A DNA stretch of 64,000 nucleotides from Sulfitobacter sp043557345 (GCF_043557345.1 NZ_JBIFFV010000011.1:1-64000); one strand, 5' to 3'; shown: positions 1 to 8,658, counted from the stretch's first letter. Notes: generated by a model not told the origin, from the letters alone. Made by a program: numbers and translations.

Positions 1-2
1 TC

Positions 3-62
3 AGGTACCTCGGCGTCGAGCTTGAAGATGCGCTGGTGATCGCCGAAGCTATCGAAATCTAA
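3..62 (+). CDS. C-terminal tail of a tyrosine recombinase/integrase (partial)
   Basis: The only frame open from the left edge encodes about 19 residues (R-Y-L-G-V-E-L-E-D-A-L...) before a TAA at 60-62. The R-Y-L-G-(V/I)-E-(L/V)-(E/D)-D-A-L pattern is common at the extreme C-terminus of plasmid XerC/XerD-like tyrosine recombinases, just after the catalytic tyrosine region. A terminator-like hairpin follows seven bases later, which supports a real gene end. The catalytic residues lie outside the window, so the call rests on a short tail and is tentative. Confidence 0.5.
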   Translation, partial: RYLGVELEDALVIAEAIEI

Positions 63-68
63 ACCGCT

Positions 69-90
69 GGGCCGTCGTCACAGACGGCCC
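69..90 (+). terminator. Hairpin terminator after the recombinase tail
   Basis: There is a perfect 8-bp inverted repeat (GGGCCGTC / GACGGCCC) around a 6-nt loop, directly after the stop codon at 60-62. It lacks a clear run of T, so it may be a weak intrinsic terminator or an mRNA 3'-end stabiliser. Confidence 0.55.
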
Positions 91-393
91 ATTCCTGCCG
101 TTCGTCGTGTCATCCACCTACAACGCTGCTTCACTGAACCGGACATTGATGCTGGCGCAGCGCATCGAAACTCTGAATCGCCTTCAAACGGACCGCTCTG
201 CCCCGAGCTAATAGGTCAGCACCTTTCTCTTGTCATTCAGCGAAACTGACGTATCTTCTTTGACAGGCGCTGCTCGCGCCTCCCCCCTCCGTTGGGAAAG
301 CACACTTCATGCAGAGCACTCTGATCATCGAACCATCCGTTCGAGCACACATGAGGAGGGGTTGTGTAATTCGCTCGACCAGGAGGGTTTCGA
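91..393. other. Gene-free stretch before the first complete gene
   Basis: No ORF with a credible start and coding character was found here. The last bases carry a strong ribosome binding site (AGGAGGG at about 380-386) for the gene starting at 394. The promoter was not identified. Confidence 0.4.
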
Positions 394-831
394 ATGAACC
401 GACCAACTACGCCTATCTATGTTCTAAAGCGCCGTGCCAAAGAGCTATCCCGCGAACGCGGCATCCCGCTCCATGAGGCGCAAAAGCAGATCGCCAAACA
501 GGAGGGCTTCGCGTGTTGGAGCTTGCTTGTCTCTCGCCCGACGGCGGCGTCCGTCGATACCAAGATCACGTCGCTTCCTGTCTCGCCTGCTGATCGAGCG
601 GAAGCTATCGAGATTGCCAATTTCACCTTCGAGAAAGTCTTCGACCGGATCGAGCCGGACAATCCCACCGCGACGCGGGCTTTGTGGGATGCGGAAGACT
701 ATGTTGATAACAGATGGCTGGACGAGGGTATGCTGCCCATCGACCGAGATTATGCCCTGTCTTTGATCGAGGCGTTCCTTGTGCATCACGTAGTCGACCT
801 TGCGGTGCAAGCCGACAAGAAGAGCGCATAA
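394..831 (+). CDS. Hypothetical protein with an R-x-R-G-I-P-L-H-E-A N-terminal domain
   Basis: The product is a 145-residue soluble protein. The first 45 residues contain a recognisable basic module (...LKRRAKELSRERGIPLHEA...GFACWSLL...). I have seen this module at the start of alphaproteobacterial plasmid and chromosomal proteins, sometimes joined to helicase-like domains, and its function is not established. The remainder is acidic, with no membrane segment or signal peptide. The start is supported by an AGGAGGG ribosome binding site about 7 bases upstream. It stands alone between the recombinase tail and an RNase H-like gene on the same strand. Coding is well supported and function is unknown. 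Confidence 0.65.
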   Translation: MNRPTTPIYVLKRRAKELSRERGIPLHEAQKQIAKQEGFACWSLLVSRPTAASVDTKITSLPVSPADRAEAIEIANFTFEKVFDRIEPDNPTATRALWDAEDYVDNRWLDEGMLPIDRDYALSLIEAFLVHHVVDLAVQADKKSA

Positions 832-1037
832 ATCACGAAACCGATTCCGTACCCGGCAATTCCTCTGCTGGGTACGGTGCGCTTTCCAATCGGCCCATTG
901 CTGCCCACTTGTGATAGGACATAAGCTGCAGCGCAGAATCATGGAACCTGACGTTCACCCCATTTGCCGTAACTCCGCCCATGGAAAGGAAACGCATAAT
1001 GGGCCCGCTCCAACTTCTGCAACGATAAGGCTTACGC

Positions 1038-1601
1038 ATGACGCTGTTTCTTGGTTACGACCCCGGTGGAAAAGGCAAGAACGGTGTAGCGGCCATTCGG
1101 ATAGTTTCTAACGTGCCTAAAATCGTAGACACGGCTACTGTTCGAGATGCTGCCGAGGCACTGACTTGGCTAAAGGTCTATGCGAAATCAGCGGTTGGTA
1201 TCGGCATAGATACCCTCTTAGCCTGGTCGCCTAAGGGCGGGCGGGCCTGCGATGATGCACTACGACGGAAATATGGCGGCAATTCGATTGTTGCTCAGAA
1301 CTCCTTATACAGTTCCATGACCTTGAATGGTGCGATTGTGGCCAGGCGGCTTGGATTACCCGTCTACGAAAGCCACCCCAAGCTGATGCTCCGAGTATCC
1401 GGCGAGAATATCATCCGTGAGGTTTATCACGACGTAGCGTCCTCCACTGAAGCAGATCATGAGGGTGACGCTATCGTAGCGGCTTGGTGCGCGGCCATGG
1501 GACATTATCGAGAGTGGGCCTTTGATCTCTACGTCGACATCGAAGACGACATAGAACTCGTCGTTCCGGAAGCCCGCTACCCGTGGTTTGAGGCGGTCTA
1601 A
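1038..1601 (+). CDS. Predicted RNase H-like nuclease (DUF429-like)
   Basis: The protein has 187 residues and no signal peptide or membrane segment. It begins with a strand ending in D8-P-G-G, followed by a second strand with D58 (G-I-G-I-D-T-L) and a late acidic motif E-G-D144-A-I-V-A-A-W. This spacing of acidic residues is that of the RNase H/RuvC fold and resembles the DUF429 predicted-nuclease family. The substrate is unknown. The ATG at 1038 follows a weak AAGG box. The gene lies alone, about 200 bases after the preceding ORF. The fold assignment is by motif only; another RuvC-like resolvase or nuclease family is possible. Confidence 0.6.
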   Translation: MTLFLGYDPGGKGKNGVAAIRIVSNVPKIVDTATVRDAAEALTWLKVYAKSAVGIGIDTLLAWSPKGGRACDDALRRKYGGNSIVAQNSLYSSMTLNGAIVARRLGLPVYESHPKLMLRVSGENIIREVYHDVASSTEADHEGDAIVAAWCAAMGHYREWAFDLYVDIEDDIELVVPEARYPWFEAV

Positions 1602-1756
1602 CGCGGGTCAGGCCTCGCAGCAGAAGGCCGCGGCACGAGCTTGATACGTCCGGCCCATACCGGCCTTTCGCTACACCATGCGCTGCCGCAGTGCAGCGAT
1701 CAAGTTTATGAGTTCATATTCGCGGGGTGCCAACGCAACCCCTATTGCCCAGGTGA

Positions 1757-2671
1757 CTAAAATTGAGTGCGAGGAAATGCCTCGAAACGTGCGTTCACCA
1801 ACCTCAAGAATTGGCCGGCGACGCGTGAAGGCTGACGGGTCGCGGGAAGCAGCAGATCGTAGCGAAAGGGCTGGGCCGGTGACAGTGGTCGCACGACGCA
1901 GCGTCCGAGTTCCGCAAAATGTCTCGCAGTCACTGGCTCCACGATCGAAACTCCCGCGCCTGCCGCGACCATCTCGCAAATCGAAGCGGACAATTGCGCT
2001 TCGGCGACAATCCGGGGGCGGGCGTCGCGAAGTGATAGAAAGGCATCTGTCTCCGACCGTGTGCCAATTTCTGCCCCAAGTGCGATGAAGGGCCGTTGAT
2101 CGAAGTCCTTAGGCTCAAGCACGGTTTTTCGTTCAAGCTGATGTCCGGGCGGAAGCACAGCCAGCATTGCCCCCGTAAACAGCGGACGGCGCAGAACGGC
2201 GGGATGATCATTATCCAGAGCTGCAAAGCCGAGGTCGAACTGTTGCGAACTGAGATGGCGTAGCACCGCTTGGGAACTGCGCGTGCGTAGTGACACGGCG
2301 ATGCCCGGCTCTTCGGCGATAAACTCGGCGATAACATCGGGAAGGAACTTCAGCGCGAGGGCCGGCATTCCGGCGATGAGCAAGCTACCTGTCCGGAAAT
2401 CTCGGATATCTTCGATCACCCGTGAAATTTCCGCCATGCCGACAAAAGATCGCTCGACCTCTTCATAGAGCGCCCGGGCTTCCGGAGTGGGCACGACCTG
2501 CCGCCCCTGGCGCTCAAACATCCCGAAACCGGCCGCATGCTCCAGATCTGCAATAAGCTTGCTGACAGAGGGCTGTGTCGTCCCAAGCACCTGCGCGGCG
2601 GAGGTGACCTTGCCGGTCTCCATCACAGCGCGAAAGGCTTCAATTTGTCGATGTGTGAGCCGGCCGATCAT
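1757..2671 (-). CDS. LysR-family transcriptional regulator (NocR/OccR-like)
   Basis: This is a 304-residue LysR protein. The N-terminal winged HTH (about residues 5-65; Q-I-E-A-F-R-A-V, then A-A-Q-V-L-G-T-T-Q-P-S-V-S-K) is followed by a two-lobed co-inducer domain of normal length. It is divergently transcribed from the flavoprotein/ABC-transporter operon that starts at 2762, with a 90-bp shared control region. That is the usual layout when a LysR protein activates a neighbouring catabolic operon. Octopine and nopaline regulators (OccR, NocR) belong to the same family and control the same gene content. The inducer is inferred to be an opine or related amino-acid conjugate, but this is not shown by the sequence. 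Confidence 0.88.
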   Translation of the reverse strand: MIGRLTHRQIEAFRAVMETGKVTSAAQVLGTTQPSVSKLIADLEHAAGFGMFERQGRQVVPTPEARALYEEVERSFVGMAEISRVIEDIRDFRTGSLLIAGMPALALKFLPDVIAEFIAEEPGIAVSLRTRSSQAVLRHLSSQQFDLGFAALDNDHPAVLRRPLFTGAMLAVLPPGHQLERKTVLEPKDFDQRPFIALGAEIGTRSETDAFLSLRDARPRIVAEAQLSASICEMVAAGAGVSIVEPVTARHFAELGRCVVRPLSPAQPFRYDLLLPATRQPSRVAGQFLRLVNARFEAFPRTQF

Positions 2672-2694
2672 GGTGATATATAACCTCAGAGAAT

Positions 2695-2720
2695 GAATAA
2701 TGAAAATATTACGATTATTC
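2695..2720. promoter_or_regulatory. Candidate LysR operator between divergent genes
   Basis: There is an inverted repeat GAATAAT-N12-ATTATTC, A+T-rich against a G+C-rich background, midway between the LysR start codon and the flavoprotein start codon. LysR proteins bind interrupted dyads of this kind (T-N11-A core) in divergent control regions. The binding itself is inferred. Confidence 0.55.
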
Positions 2721-2761
2721 TTATGTGATCAACCCTGCGATCTTGGACTCGGAGGAATCAC

Positions 2762-3886
2762 ATGCAGCACAGCGACCCTGAAATCACAATCGTCGGCGGC
2801 GGCCTTGTCGGCCTATCCGTCGCGCTCGGTCTGCTTTCGGCCGGAAGGCGAGTGCGGGTGCTGGACGGTGCTGACGGGGACGCGCGGGCTTCGCAAGGGA
2901 ACTTCGGGCTTATCTGGGGACAGGGCAAGGGCTGGAATTTCGCGCCCTATGCGAACTGGACGATGGATGCGCTGGCCGCCTGGCCGGGTTTTGCGCGCCA
3001 GCTGAAGGAGCTTTCGGGCATTGATGTGGCTTTGGATCAGTCGGGTGGGTATGAGTTCTTTACCGATTCAGCCGAGATGGCCGGTTTTGCAGCGCAGCTT
3101 GAACAGCAGGCCGCCCACCTAAACGACCGTGCCAGCTTTGAAATTCTGACCGGAGATGACCTGCGCAGTCAATTGGGGGGCATCGGGCCGAAAGTCGTCG
3201 GAGCGAGTTTTTCGCCCCGTGACGGACATGTGAACCCGCTTCGCTTTCTTCGGGCCCTCCGCTGTTCCGTGCATGTCTTGGGCGGATGCGTGACCATGGG
3301 CGCGACAGTTTCCACGATCACGCCACAGCCGGACGGTGGCTTCTTGCTTACCTTGGCGAATGGTCAATCCCTTGGGGCCGAGATTGTTGTGCTTTGCGCC
3401 GGACTTGGCTCAACCGCTTTGGCCAGGGGGCTCGGGTTTGAGACTCAGGTAAGGCCGCAACGTGGCGAGCTCCTGATTACCGAAAAACTTGGGGATCGGT
3501 TACCGTTCCTTTCCAGCACCATCCGTCAGGTCGACGAAGGTGGTATCCAGATCGGTGGCACCAAGGCGGAAACAGGGATGGACGACAGCGAGAGCCTTGA
3601 CGTCATGGCAGGCCTCGCGCGCCATGCGGTGACCGTGTTCCCCGCGCTTGAAGGCGTGGGGGTCGTCCGCGCTTGGGGCGCGCTGCGGGTAATGTCTCCT
3701 GACGGCTACCCCGTCTATGCCAAGTCTGCGGCGCACCCTGGCGCCTTTCTTGTGACTTGTCACAGCGGTGTCACGCTCGCACCTCTGCACGCCAGCGTCC
3801 TTGCCGAATGGATTCTGAACACATCTCCCACCCCTGATATGGAGGCTTTCGATGAGCGTCGCTTCGCGCTTTCGCACGCTGCCTGA
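2762..3886 (+). CDS. FAD-dependent oxidoreductase, opine-oxidase subunit B-like
   Basis: The 374-residue protein opens with a dinucleotide-binding motif (I-V-G-G-G-L-V-G-L-S-V, residues 10-20) and has the length and C-terminal G-x-x-x-A-P layout of DadA/GlpO-type amine dehydrogenases. Such subunits oxidise secondary amines or D-amino acids. With a small 2Fe-2S protein and a second FAD subunit directly downstream, the set matches the heteromeric octopine/nopaline oxidases (OoxAB/NoxAB) and the hydroxyproline dehydrogenases of the HcnABC type. A GGAGG ribosome binding site precedes the ATG. It overlaps the next gene by 35 bp, indicating translational coupling. Substrate specificity cannot be read from the sequence. 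Confidence 0.85.
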   Translation: MQHSDPEITIVGGGLVGLSVALGLLSAGRRVRVLDGADGDARASQGNFGLIWGQGKGWNFAPYANWTMDALAAWPGFARQLKELSGIDVALDQSGGYEFFTDSAEMAGFAAQLEQQAAHLNDRASFEILTGDDLRSQLGGIGPKVVGASFSPRDGHVNPLRFLRALRCSVHVLGGCVTMGATVSTITPQPDGGFLLTLANGQSLGAEIVVLCAGLGSTALARGLGFETQVRPQRGELLITEKLGDRLPFLSSTIRQVDEGGIQIGGTKAETGMDDSESLDVMAGLARHAVTVFPALEGVGVVRAWGALRVMSPDGYPVYAKSAAHPGAFLVTCHSGVTLAPLHASVLAEWILNTSPTPDMEAFDERRFALSHAA

Positions 3887-4160
3887 CACAGGAGACTGCG
3901 TGCAATTTTACCTTGACGATCTGCCGGTCACGGCCCCCGCCGGTGTGACGCTGGCGGCAGCGCTGTTGGCGCATTCGGGAGATTGGACGCGGCAAACCGC
4001 ACAGGGCGCGCCGCGCACGGCGTTTTGCATGATGGGCATCTGTTTCGACTGTCTCGTGGACGTTGATGGCACGCCTAATACCCAGGCATGCATGACGCCG
4101 GTGCGCGAAGGGATGGTAGTGCGGCGCCAGTTGGGTCTGCGCAGCCTGAACGGCGGCTAA
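3852..4160 (+). CDS. Small [2Fe-2S] ferredoxin-like subunit of the oxidase
   Basis: This 102-residue protein carries the cysteine pattern C-M-M-G-I-C-F-D-C followed about 23 residues later by Q-A-C-M-T-P. That is the plant-type 2Fe-2S signature of HcnA-like subunits (C-x4-C-x2-C spacing with a distal cysteine). It should shuttle electrons between the two flavin subunits encoded on either side. The gene starts inside the end of the upstream flavoprotein gene and ends one base before the next ATG. The three genes therefore form a tightly coupled unit with fixed stoichiometry. Confidence 0.85.
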   Translation: MSVASRFRTLPDTGDCVQFYLDDLPVTAPAGVTLAAALLAHSGDWTRQTAQGAPRTAFCMMGICFDCLVDVDGTPNTQACMTPVREGMVVRRQLGLRSLNGG

Positions 4161-4161
4161 C

Positions 4162-5550
4162 ATGACTGATGTGGACCTCATCGTCATCGGGGCCGGACCA
4201 GCGGGCATGTCAGCGGCCGCTGTGGCGGCGGGCAGCGGACTTCGGGTGCTGATGCTGGATGAACAGCCGCAGGCCGGTGGGCAAATTTACCGCAACGTCG
4301 CGCAGAACCAGCGCCGCCGTAGTTGGCTCGGCACGGCCTATGCGCAGGGGGCGGGCCTTGTTGAGGCGCTTGAACATCCGAACATCGAGTTGCTGTCAGG
4401 CGCGACCGTTTGGAAGGTGGACAAGGGGCCGCGGGTTACGTGGTCGCGCGGCGGGGCGAGCCAGACATCCTCGGCGGCTCATGTGCTACTTGCGACCGGC
4501 GCGCAGGAACGTCCGGTGCCCTTTCCGGGCTGGACGCTTCCGGGCGTCATGCCCGCTGGTGCAGCACAGATCTTGATGAAAACCGCCGGCATGCTCCCCC
4601 AAAATGCCGTGCTCGCAGGTTCGGGACCGTTGCTCTACCTCGTCGCGGCACAGATGATTGATGCCGGCTGCGCGCCGCAGGCGCTTGTCGAAACACAGAC
4701 CACTCGCGGACTGCTCAGCGCGATGCGGCATCTGCCCCGGGCGATGTTCGGGGCGGCGACCCTGTTGAAGGGACTGGGCCTGATCGCGAAGATCCGCCGG
4801 GCGGGCGTGCCGCGCTATACGGCTGCTTCGGACTTCCGAGCTACTGCGGAGAGGAGCGGTGATATCCGCTTTTCCTTCCGCGCCGCGGGAGAGGCACAAT
4901 CTCTCATCTGCGGCCTGCTGCTGACCCACCAAGGGGTGGTGCCGGGAACGCATATCACGCGGGCGGCGGGTATTTCGCACAGCTGGAACAAGAATCAGGG
5001 CGCCTACCAACCCGAATGCGACCGCTGGGGCGCCACCAATCAACCCGGTCTGCATACCGCAGGCGACGGCGCCGGAATCGGAGGGGCGGAAGCCGCCGCG
5101 GCGGCGGGTGAACTGACGGCGCTGAACATCCTGCGTCAGCTTGGCAAATGCGACGCCGATGCGCGCGACCAGCGTGCGGCGAGTCCGCGAGCCGCCCTGT
5201 TCCGCGCCCGAGCCATCCGCCCGTTTCTTGATGCCGCCTATGCTCCCCCGGCAGAGATCCTCGCCCCGGCAGACGACACGATTGTTTGCCGCTGCGAGGA
5301 GGTTTCCGCCGGCGCTGTCCGTCAGGCGATAGGCGAAGGTCCTCACGGGCACCGGCAGATCAAGACCTCTTTGCGTTGCGGCATGGGGCCCTGTCAGGGC
5401 CGCATGTGCGACGCCACCCTACGCGGTCTCCTGAGCGCCGAAGCGAAGGGCAACCACCCGATCACGCCGCCGCGCGCGCGCAGCCCGATCAAGCCGATCG
5501 CCTTGGGCGAAATGGCCGCACTTTCACCCATCAAGGAGGACCCGGCATGA
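4162..5550 (+). CDS. FAD/NAD(P)-dependent oxidoreductase, opine-oxidase subunit A-like
   Basis: The 462-residue protein starts with an FAD-binding motif (I-V-I-G-A-G-P-A-G-M-S), has an A-T-G-A-Q-E-R-P motif and a G-D-G-A-G-I-G-G-A-E-A-A flavin motif near residue 300. It ends with a BFD-like 2Fe-2S domain (C-R-C-E-E-V at about 375, then C-G-M-G-P-C-Q-G-R-M-C). This architecture matches HcnB/OoxA/NoxA, the subunit that passes electrons from the amine-oxidising subunit to the respiratory chain. The start follows the ferredoxin stop by one base, and its stop overlaps the ATPase start as ATGA. Together with its partners it should cleave an N-substituted amino acid into a keto acid and an amino acid. 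Confidence 0.85.
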   Translation: MTDVDLIVIGAGPAGMSAAAVAAGSGLRVLMLDEQPQAGGQIYRNVAQNQRRRSWLGTAYAQGAGLVEALEHPNIELLSGATVWKVDKGPRVTWSRGGASQTSSAAHVLLATGAQERPVPFPGWTLPGVMPAGAAQILMKTAGMLPQNAVLAGSGPLLYLVAAQMIDAGCAPQALVETQTTRGLLSAMRHLPRAMFGAATLLKGLGLIAKIRRAGVPRYTAASDFRATAERSGDIRFSFRAAGEAQSLICGLLLTHQGVVPGTHITRAAGISHSWNKNQGAYQPECDRWGATNQPGLHTAGDGAGIGGAEAAAAAGELTALNILRQLGKCDADARDQRAASPRAALFRARAIRPFLDAAYAPPAEILAPADDTIVCRCEEVSAGAVRQAIGEGPHGHRQIKTSLRCGMGPCQGRMCDATLRGLLSAEAKGNHPITPPRARSPIKPIALGEMAALSPIKEDPA

Positions 5551-6317
5551 GCGCTCCCACCGCCCTGAAAATCAAGGATTTGCACAAGAGCTTCGGCTCC
5601 CACGAGGTCATTAAGGGTATCTCGCTTGAGGCACAGAAAGGCGAGGTCATCGCGATCCTCGGTGCCTCTGGTTCAGGAAAGAGCACGTTCCTACGCTGCA
5701 TCAACCTGCTTGAGACCCCGAATTCCGGTGAGGTCTGGCTGCGCGGCGAACAGATGCGCATGACGAAGAACCGCCGGGGCGAGATCGTCCCGGCAGACCT
5801 GCGGCAGGTCGAGGGCATGCGCGCCCGTTTGGCGATGGTATTTCAGGGCTTCAATCTCTGGTCGCATATGACCGTGATGGACAACATCATGGAGGGCCCG
5901 CTTTACGTTCAAGGTATCTCGAAAACCGAGGCGCGCGGGAAAGCCGAGGCCCTGCTTGCAAAGGTAGGTCTGTCTGACCGGGCGGACTACTACCCGGCGC
6001 ATCTTTCCGGTGGCCAGCAGCAACGGGTGGCGATCGCCCGGGCGCTGGCGATGGACCCCGACGTGATGTTATTCGACGAGCCGACCTCGGCCCTGGACCC
6101 CGAACTGGTTGGCGAGGTCTTGGGCGTCATGCGGGATCTGGCCGAAGAAGGTCGCACCATGCTTGTGGTGACCCATGAGATGGGCTTTGCCCGCGATGTC
6201 TCCACTCGAACCGTGTTCCTGCATCAGGGCGAGGTCTGCGAAGCGGGTCCGCCGGCAGAGCTGTTTTCCAACCCGCAAACCCCCGAGTTTCAAGCGTTCT
6301 TGTCACGCATGAACTGA
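5547..6317 (+). CDS. Amino-acid ABC transporter ATPase (HisP/OccP-like)
   Basis: This 256-residue ATP-binding subunit has Walker A (G-A-S-G-S-G-K-S-T), the ABC signature L-S-G-G-Q-Q-Q-R and Walker B (V-M-L-F-D-E-P-T-S-A-L-D-P), followed by the switch histidine (V-V-T-H-E-M). The family is polar amino-acid uptake (HisP, OccP). An upstream in-frame extension exists, but the ATG at 5547 is preferred: it has an AAGGAGG site 8 bases upstream and overlaps the preceding stop codon as ATGA. The gene couples the importer to the oxidase operon, so uptake and oxidation of one substrate are probably co-expressed. Confidence 0.92.
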   Translation: MSAPTALKIKDLHKSFGSHEVIKGISLEAQKGEVIAILGASGSGKSTFLRCINLLETPNSGEVWLRGEQMRMTKNRRGEIVPADLRQVEGMRARLAMVFQGFNLWSHMTVMDNIMEGPLYVQGISKTEARGKAEALLAKVGLSDRADYYPAHLSGGQQQRVAIARALAMDPDVMLFDEPTSALDPELVGEVLGVMRDLAEEGRTMLVVTHEMGFARDVSTRTVFLHQGEVCEAGPPAELFSNPQTPEFQAFLSRMN

Positions 6318-6340
6318 CCAACCACAGAGAGGACCAAACC

Positions 6341-7132
6341 ATGTTTCGTAGAACCATACTGAGCACCGTCGCGGCCGCCGCACTGGCCGCCATCGCCTTA
6401 CCGCTTGCCGCCCAAGACACGCTGCGCATCGGCGTCGAGGGGGCCTACCCTCCGTTCTCCTCCAAAGAGTCCGATGGCACGCTGGTGGGCTTTGACATCG
6501 ACATTGCCAAAGCGCTCTGCGTCGAAATGCAGCGCGAATGCGAGCTGGTCGAGCAGGAGTGGGACGGCATGATCCCGGCCCTGAAGGCGCGCAAGTTTGA
6601 TGCCATCGTCGCCTCCATGTCGATCACCGAAGAGCGCAAGCGCCAGATCGATTTCTCCGAAAAATACTACCAGACCCCGGCGCGACTGGTTGCCCCGAAG
6701 GATGCCGGTTTCGAAGGCACTCCCGATGGACTGGCCGGCAAGCGCATCGGTGTCCAGCGCGGTGCCACTCACCAGTGCTACGCCGAGAAGATGTTCCCCG
6801 AGGCCGAGATCGTGCTCTATGGCTCTCAGGACGAAGTGTTTCGTGACTTGGCGCTTGGCCGGGTGGACGCACAGCTGTCCGACAGTCTTATCGCGCAGGA
6901 AAGCTTCCTGAGTTCCGATGAAGGCGCGGACTACGCCTTTCTCGGCGGCGATCACACCGATGTCGACTGCTACGGTGAAGGCGTTGGCATCGCCGTGCGC
7001 AAGGGTGAGGATAAGCTGCGTGAAGACTTCAGCGAGGCCATCACTGCGCTCCGCGAGAACGGCACCTATGCCGAGATAAACGACAAATACTTCCCCTTCG
7101 ACATCTACGGCGGTCGCCCTGAAGGGCAATGA
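6341..7132 (+). CDS. Periplasmic amino-acid/opine-binding protein (HisJ/OccT-like)
   Basis: The 263-residue protein has a classical Sec signal peptide (M-F-R-R-T-I, hydrophobic A-rich core, cleavage near A-A-Q-D). It is followed by a type II periplasmic binding fold with the family pattern G-V-E-G-A-Y-P-P-F and G-F-D-I-D-I-A-K-A. A lysine/arginine/ornithine/histidine/octopine-binding family assignment fits. It is the specificity subunit of the importer encoded around it. A hairpin directly downstream may let its mRNA accumulate above that of the permease genes. Confidence 0.9.
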   Translation: MFRRTILSTVAAAALAAIALPLAAQDTLRIGVEGAYPPFSSKESDGTLVGFDIDIAKALCVEMQRECELVEQEWDGMIPALKARKFDAIVASMSITEERKRQIDFSEKYYQTPARLVAPKDAGFEGTPDGLAGKRIGVQRGATHQCYAEKMFPEAEIVLYGSQDEVFRDLALGRVDAQLSDSLIAQESFLSSDEGADYAFLGGDHTDVDCYGEGVGIAVRKGEDKLREDFSEAITALRENGTYAEINDKYFPFDIYGGRPEGQ

Positions 7133-7155
7133 CCTGAAGAACAAGCTTTGCTTTG

Positions 7156-7174
7156 GGGCGGCAGAGCGCCGCCC
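7156..7174 (+). terminator. Intra-operon hairpin after the binding-protein gene
   Basis: A perfect 7-bp stem (GGGCGGC / GCCGCCC) surrounds a 5-nt loop between the binding-protein stop and the first permease. There is no T-run. Such hairpins often act as partial terminators or 3'-end stabilisers that raise binding-protein levels relative to the membrane subunits. Confidence 0.5.
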
Positions 7175-7198
7175 TGATGATCCAACGGAGGACACGCG

Positions 7199-7888
7199 AT
7201 GAACCTGCTCTTGGACTACCAAGACCAATTGATCGACGGCACGATCATGACCATCAAGCTGGCGTTGACATCGCTGGTGATCGCGCTGATCTTCGGCCTG
7301 CTGGGCGCTTGGGCAAAACTCTCACCCAATCGCGCGGCGCAGCGGCTGGCCGGCGCCTATACGACCGTCGTGCGCGGCGTGCCCGATCTGGTGCTGATCT
7401 TGCTGGTGTTCTTCGGCGGACAGGTGACCCTTAACAATCTCGGCGCGGCAACCGGGCTTTGGGGCTATGTGGAGGTCAGCCAGTTCGCGGCTGGTGCGGG
7501 CACCATCGGGGTGATCTTCGGCGCCTATTTCACCGAAACGTTTCGCGGCGCCATCATGGCCATTCCCCGTGGCCAGATCGAGGCGGGGATCAGCTGCGGA
7601 ATGCGCAGATCGCTGATTTTTCGCCATATCATCTGGCCCTAGATGATCCGCTTTGCACTGCCGGGCTTCACCAACAACTGGTTGGTGCAGCTCAAGACCA
7701 CGGCGCTGGTGTCGGTCATCGGGCTTCAGGATCTGGTTTACAATGCCTTCACCGCCGGCCGCTCGACCGGCCAGCTTTTCACCTTCATGGCGGCGGCCTT
7801 TGTTATCTATCTGCTGCTGACCGGCGTCTCCGATTTAGCTCTGCGCGCGCTGGAGCGTCATTACAACCGTGGCGTGGTGAGGGCGTGA
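7199..7888 (+). pseudogene. ABC permease (HisQ/OccQ-like) split by an in-frame amber codon
   Basis: The reading frame encodes a full-length polar amino-acid permease of about 229 residues, but codon 148 (7640-7642) is TAG. The stop falls inside the cytoplasmic EAA loop (E-A-G-I-S-C-G-M-R...F-R-H-I-I-W-P-stop-M-I-R-F-A-L-P), where relatives normally have Q. A single CAG-to-TAG change explains it. The downstream part is open for 81 residues, starting with an ATG immediately after the stop. The two halves both keep normal membrane-segment character, so the lesion looks recent. Reinitiation at the abutting ATG, amber suppression or a sequencing error are alternatives to a true loss of function. 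Confidence 0.85.
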
Positions 7889-7890
7889 TC

Positions 7891-8658
7891 ATGGAAACTG
7901 TGCTGACCTATATTCCACTCGATGTTGCCCTCATTGCTGCTAACTTCGACCGCTTCCTCTATGGCGTCTGGGTGACGCTCAATCTGACCTTCTTGTCGCT
8001 TGTGCTGGGTGGACTGTTGTCGATCCCTATGGCGATTGCCCGCGCTTCAGGGCATGCGGTCCTTAACCCGCTCGTCCAAGGTTACACCTATGTATTCAGA
8101 GGCACGCCGCTTCTGGTGCAGACCTATCTCATCTACTACGGCGTCGGGCAGTTCGAGGTGATCCGCCAAAGCTTTCTCTGGGACCCAATCCTGTCGTCGG
8201 CTTGGTGGTGCGCACTCATCGCCTTCACGCTCAACACTGCTGCTTACACGACCGAGCTACTGCGCGGCGCCATCGCAGATACGCCCAAGGGCGAGGTCGA
8301 GGCAGCCATCGCCACGGGACATTCCTATCGTTCGCGCATGCGTCGTATCATTCTGCCCTCGGCCTTTCGCCGCGCGATCCCGGCTTATTCAAACGAGGTC
8401 ATCTTCATGCTGCACGGATCGGTCATTGCCAGCACGATCACGCTTCAAGACATCCTCGGCGTCGGGCGCTGGCTCAACGGGCGCTATTATCTCGCCTACG
8501 AAGGCTTCATCACCGCCGCTGTGCTTTATTTCCTGATCGTTCTTTGCATCACATGGATCTTCCGCAGCATCGAACGCCGCTATCTGCGCCATCTAACCCG
8601 CCGCGCGACGACTGCTTCATCCGATGCGGTCGCCCTTCCTACAGCTGAAAGAATATGA
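7891..8658 (+). CDS. Amino-acid ABC permease (HisM/OccM-like)
   Basis: The 255-residue protein has several membrane segments and the EAA motif (E-V-E-A-A-I-A-T-G...R-R-I-I-L-P-S-A-F-R-R-A-I-P) of polar amino-acid permeases. The frame is open further upstream, but that extension only shadows the first permease. The ATG at 7891 follows that gene's stop by two bases and has a GAGGG box. It is the second membrane subunit of the heterodimeric channel. Its end overlaps the RidA gene start by four bases. Confidence 0.88.
   Translation: METVLTYIPLDVALIAANFDRFLYGVWVTLNLTFLSLVLGGLLSIPMAIARASGHAVLNPLVQGYTYVFRGTPLLVQTYLIYYGVGQFEVIRQSFLWDPILSSAWWCALIAFTLNTAAYTTELLRGAIADTPKGEVEAAIATGHSYRSRMRRIILPSAFRRAIPAYSNEVIFMLHGSVIASTITLQDILGVGRWLNGRYYLAYEGFITAAVLYFLIVLCITWIFRSIERRYLRHLTRRATTASSDAVALPTAERI

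Noticed and set aside
5286..5546. Upstream extension of the ABC ATPase
   Set aside because: It overlaps the end of the FAD subunit A gene in another frame; the ATG at 5547 has a strong AAGGAGG site and an ATGA overlap.
7459..7890. Upstream extension of the second permease
   Set aside because: It is an out-of-frame shadow of the first permease; the ATG at 7891 directly follows that gene's stop.
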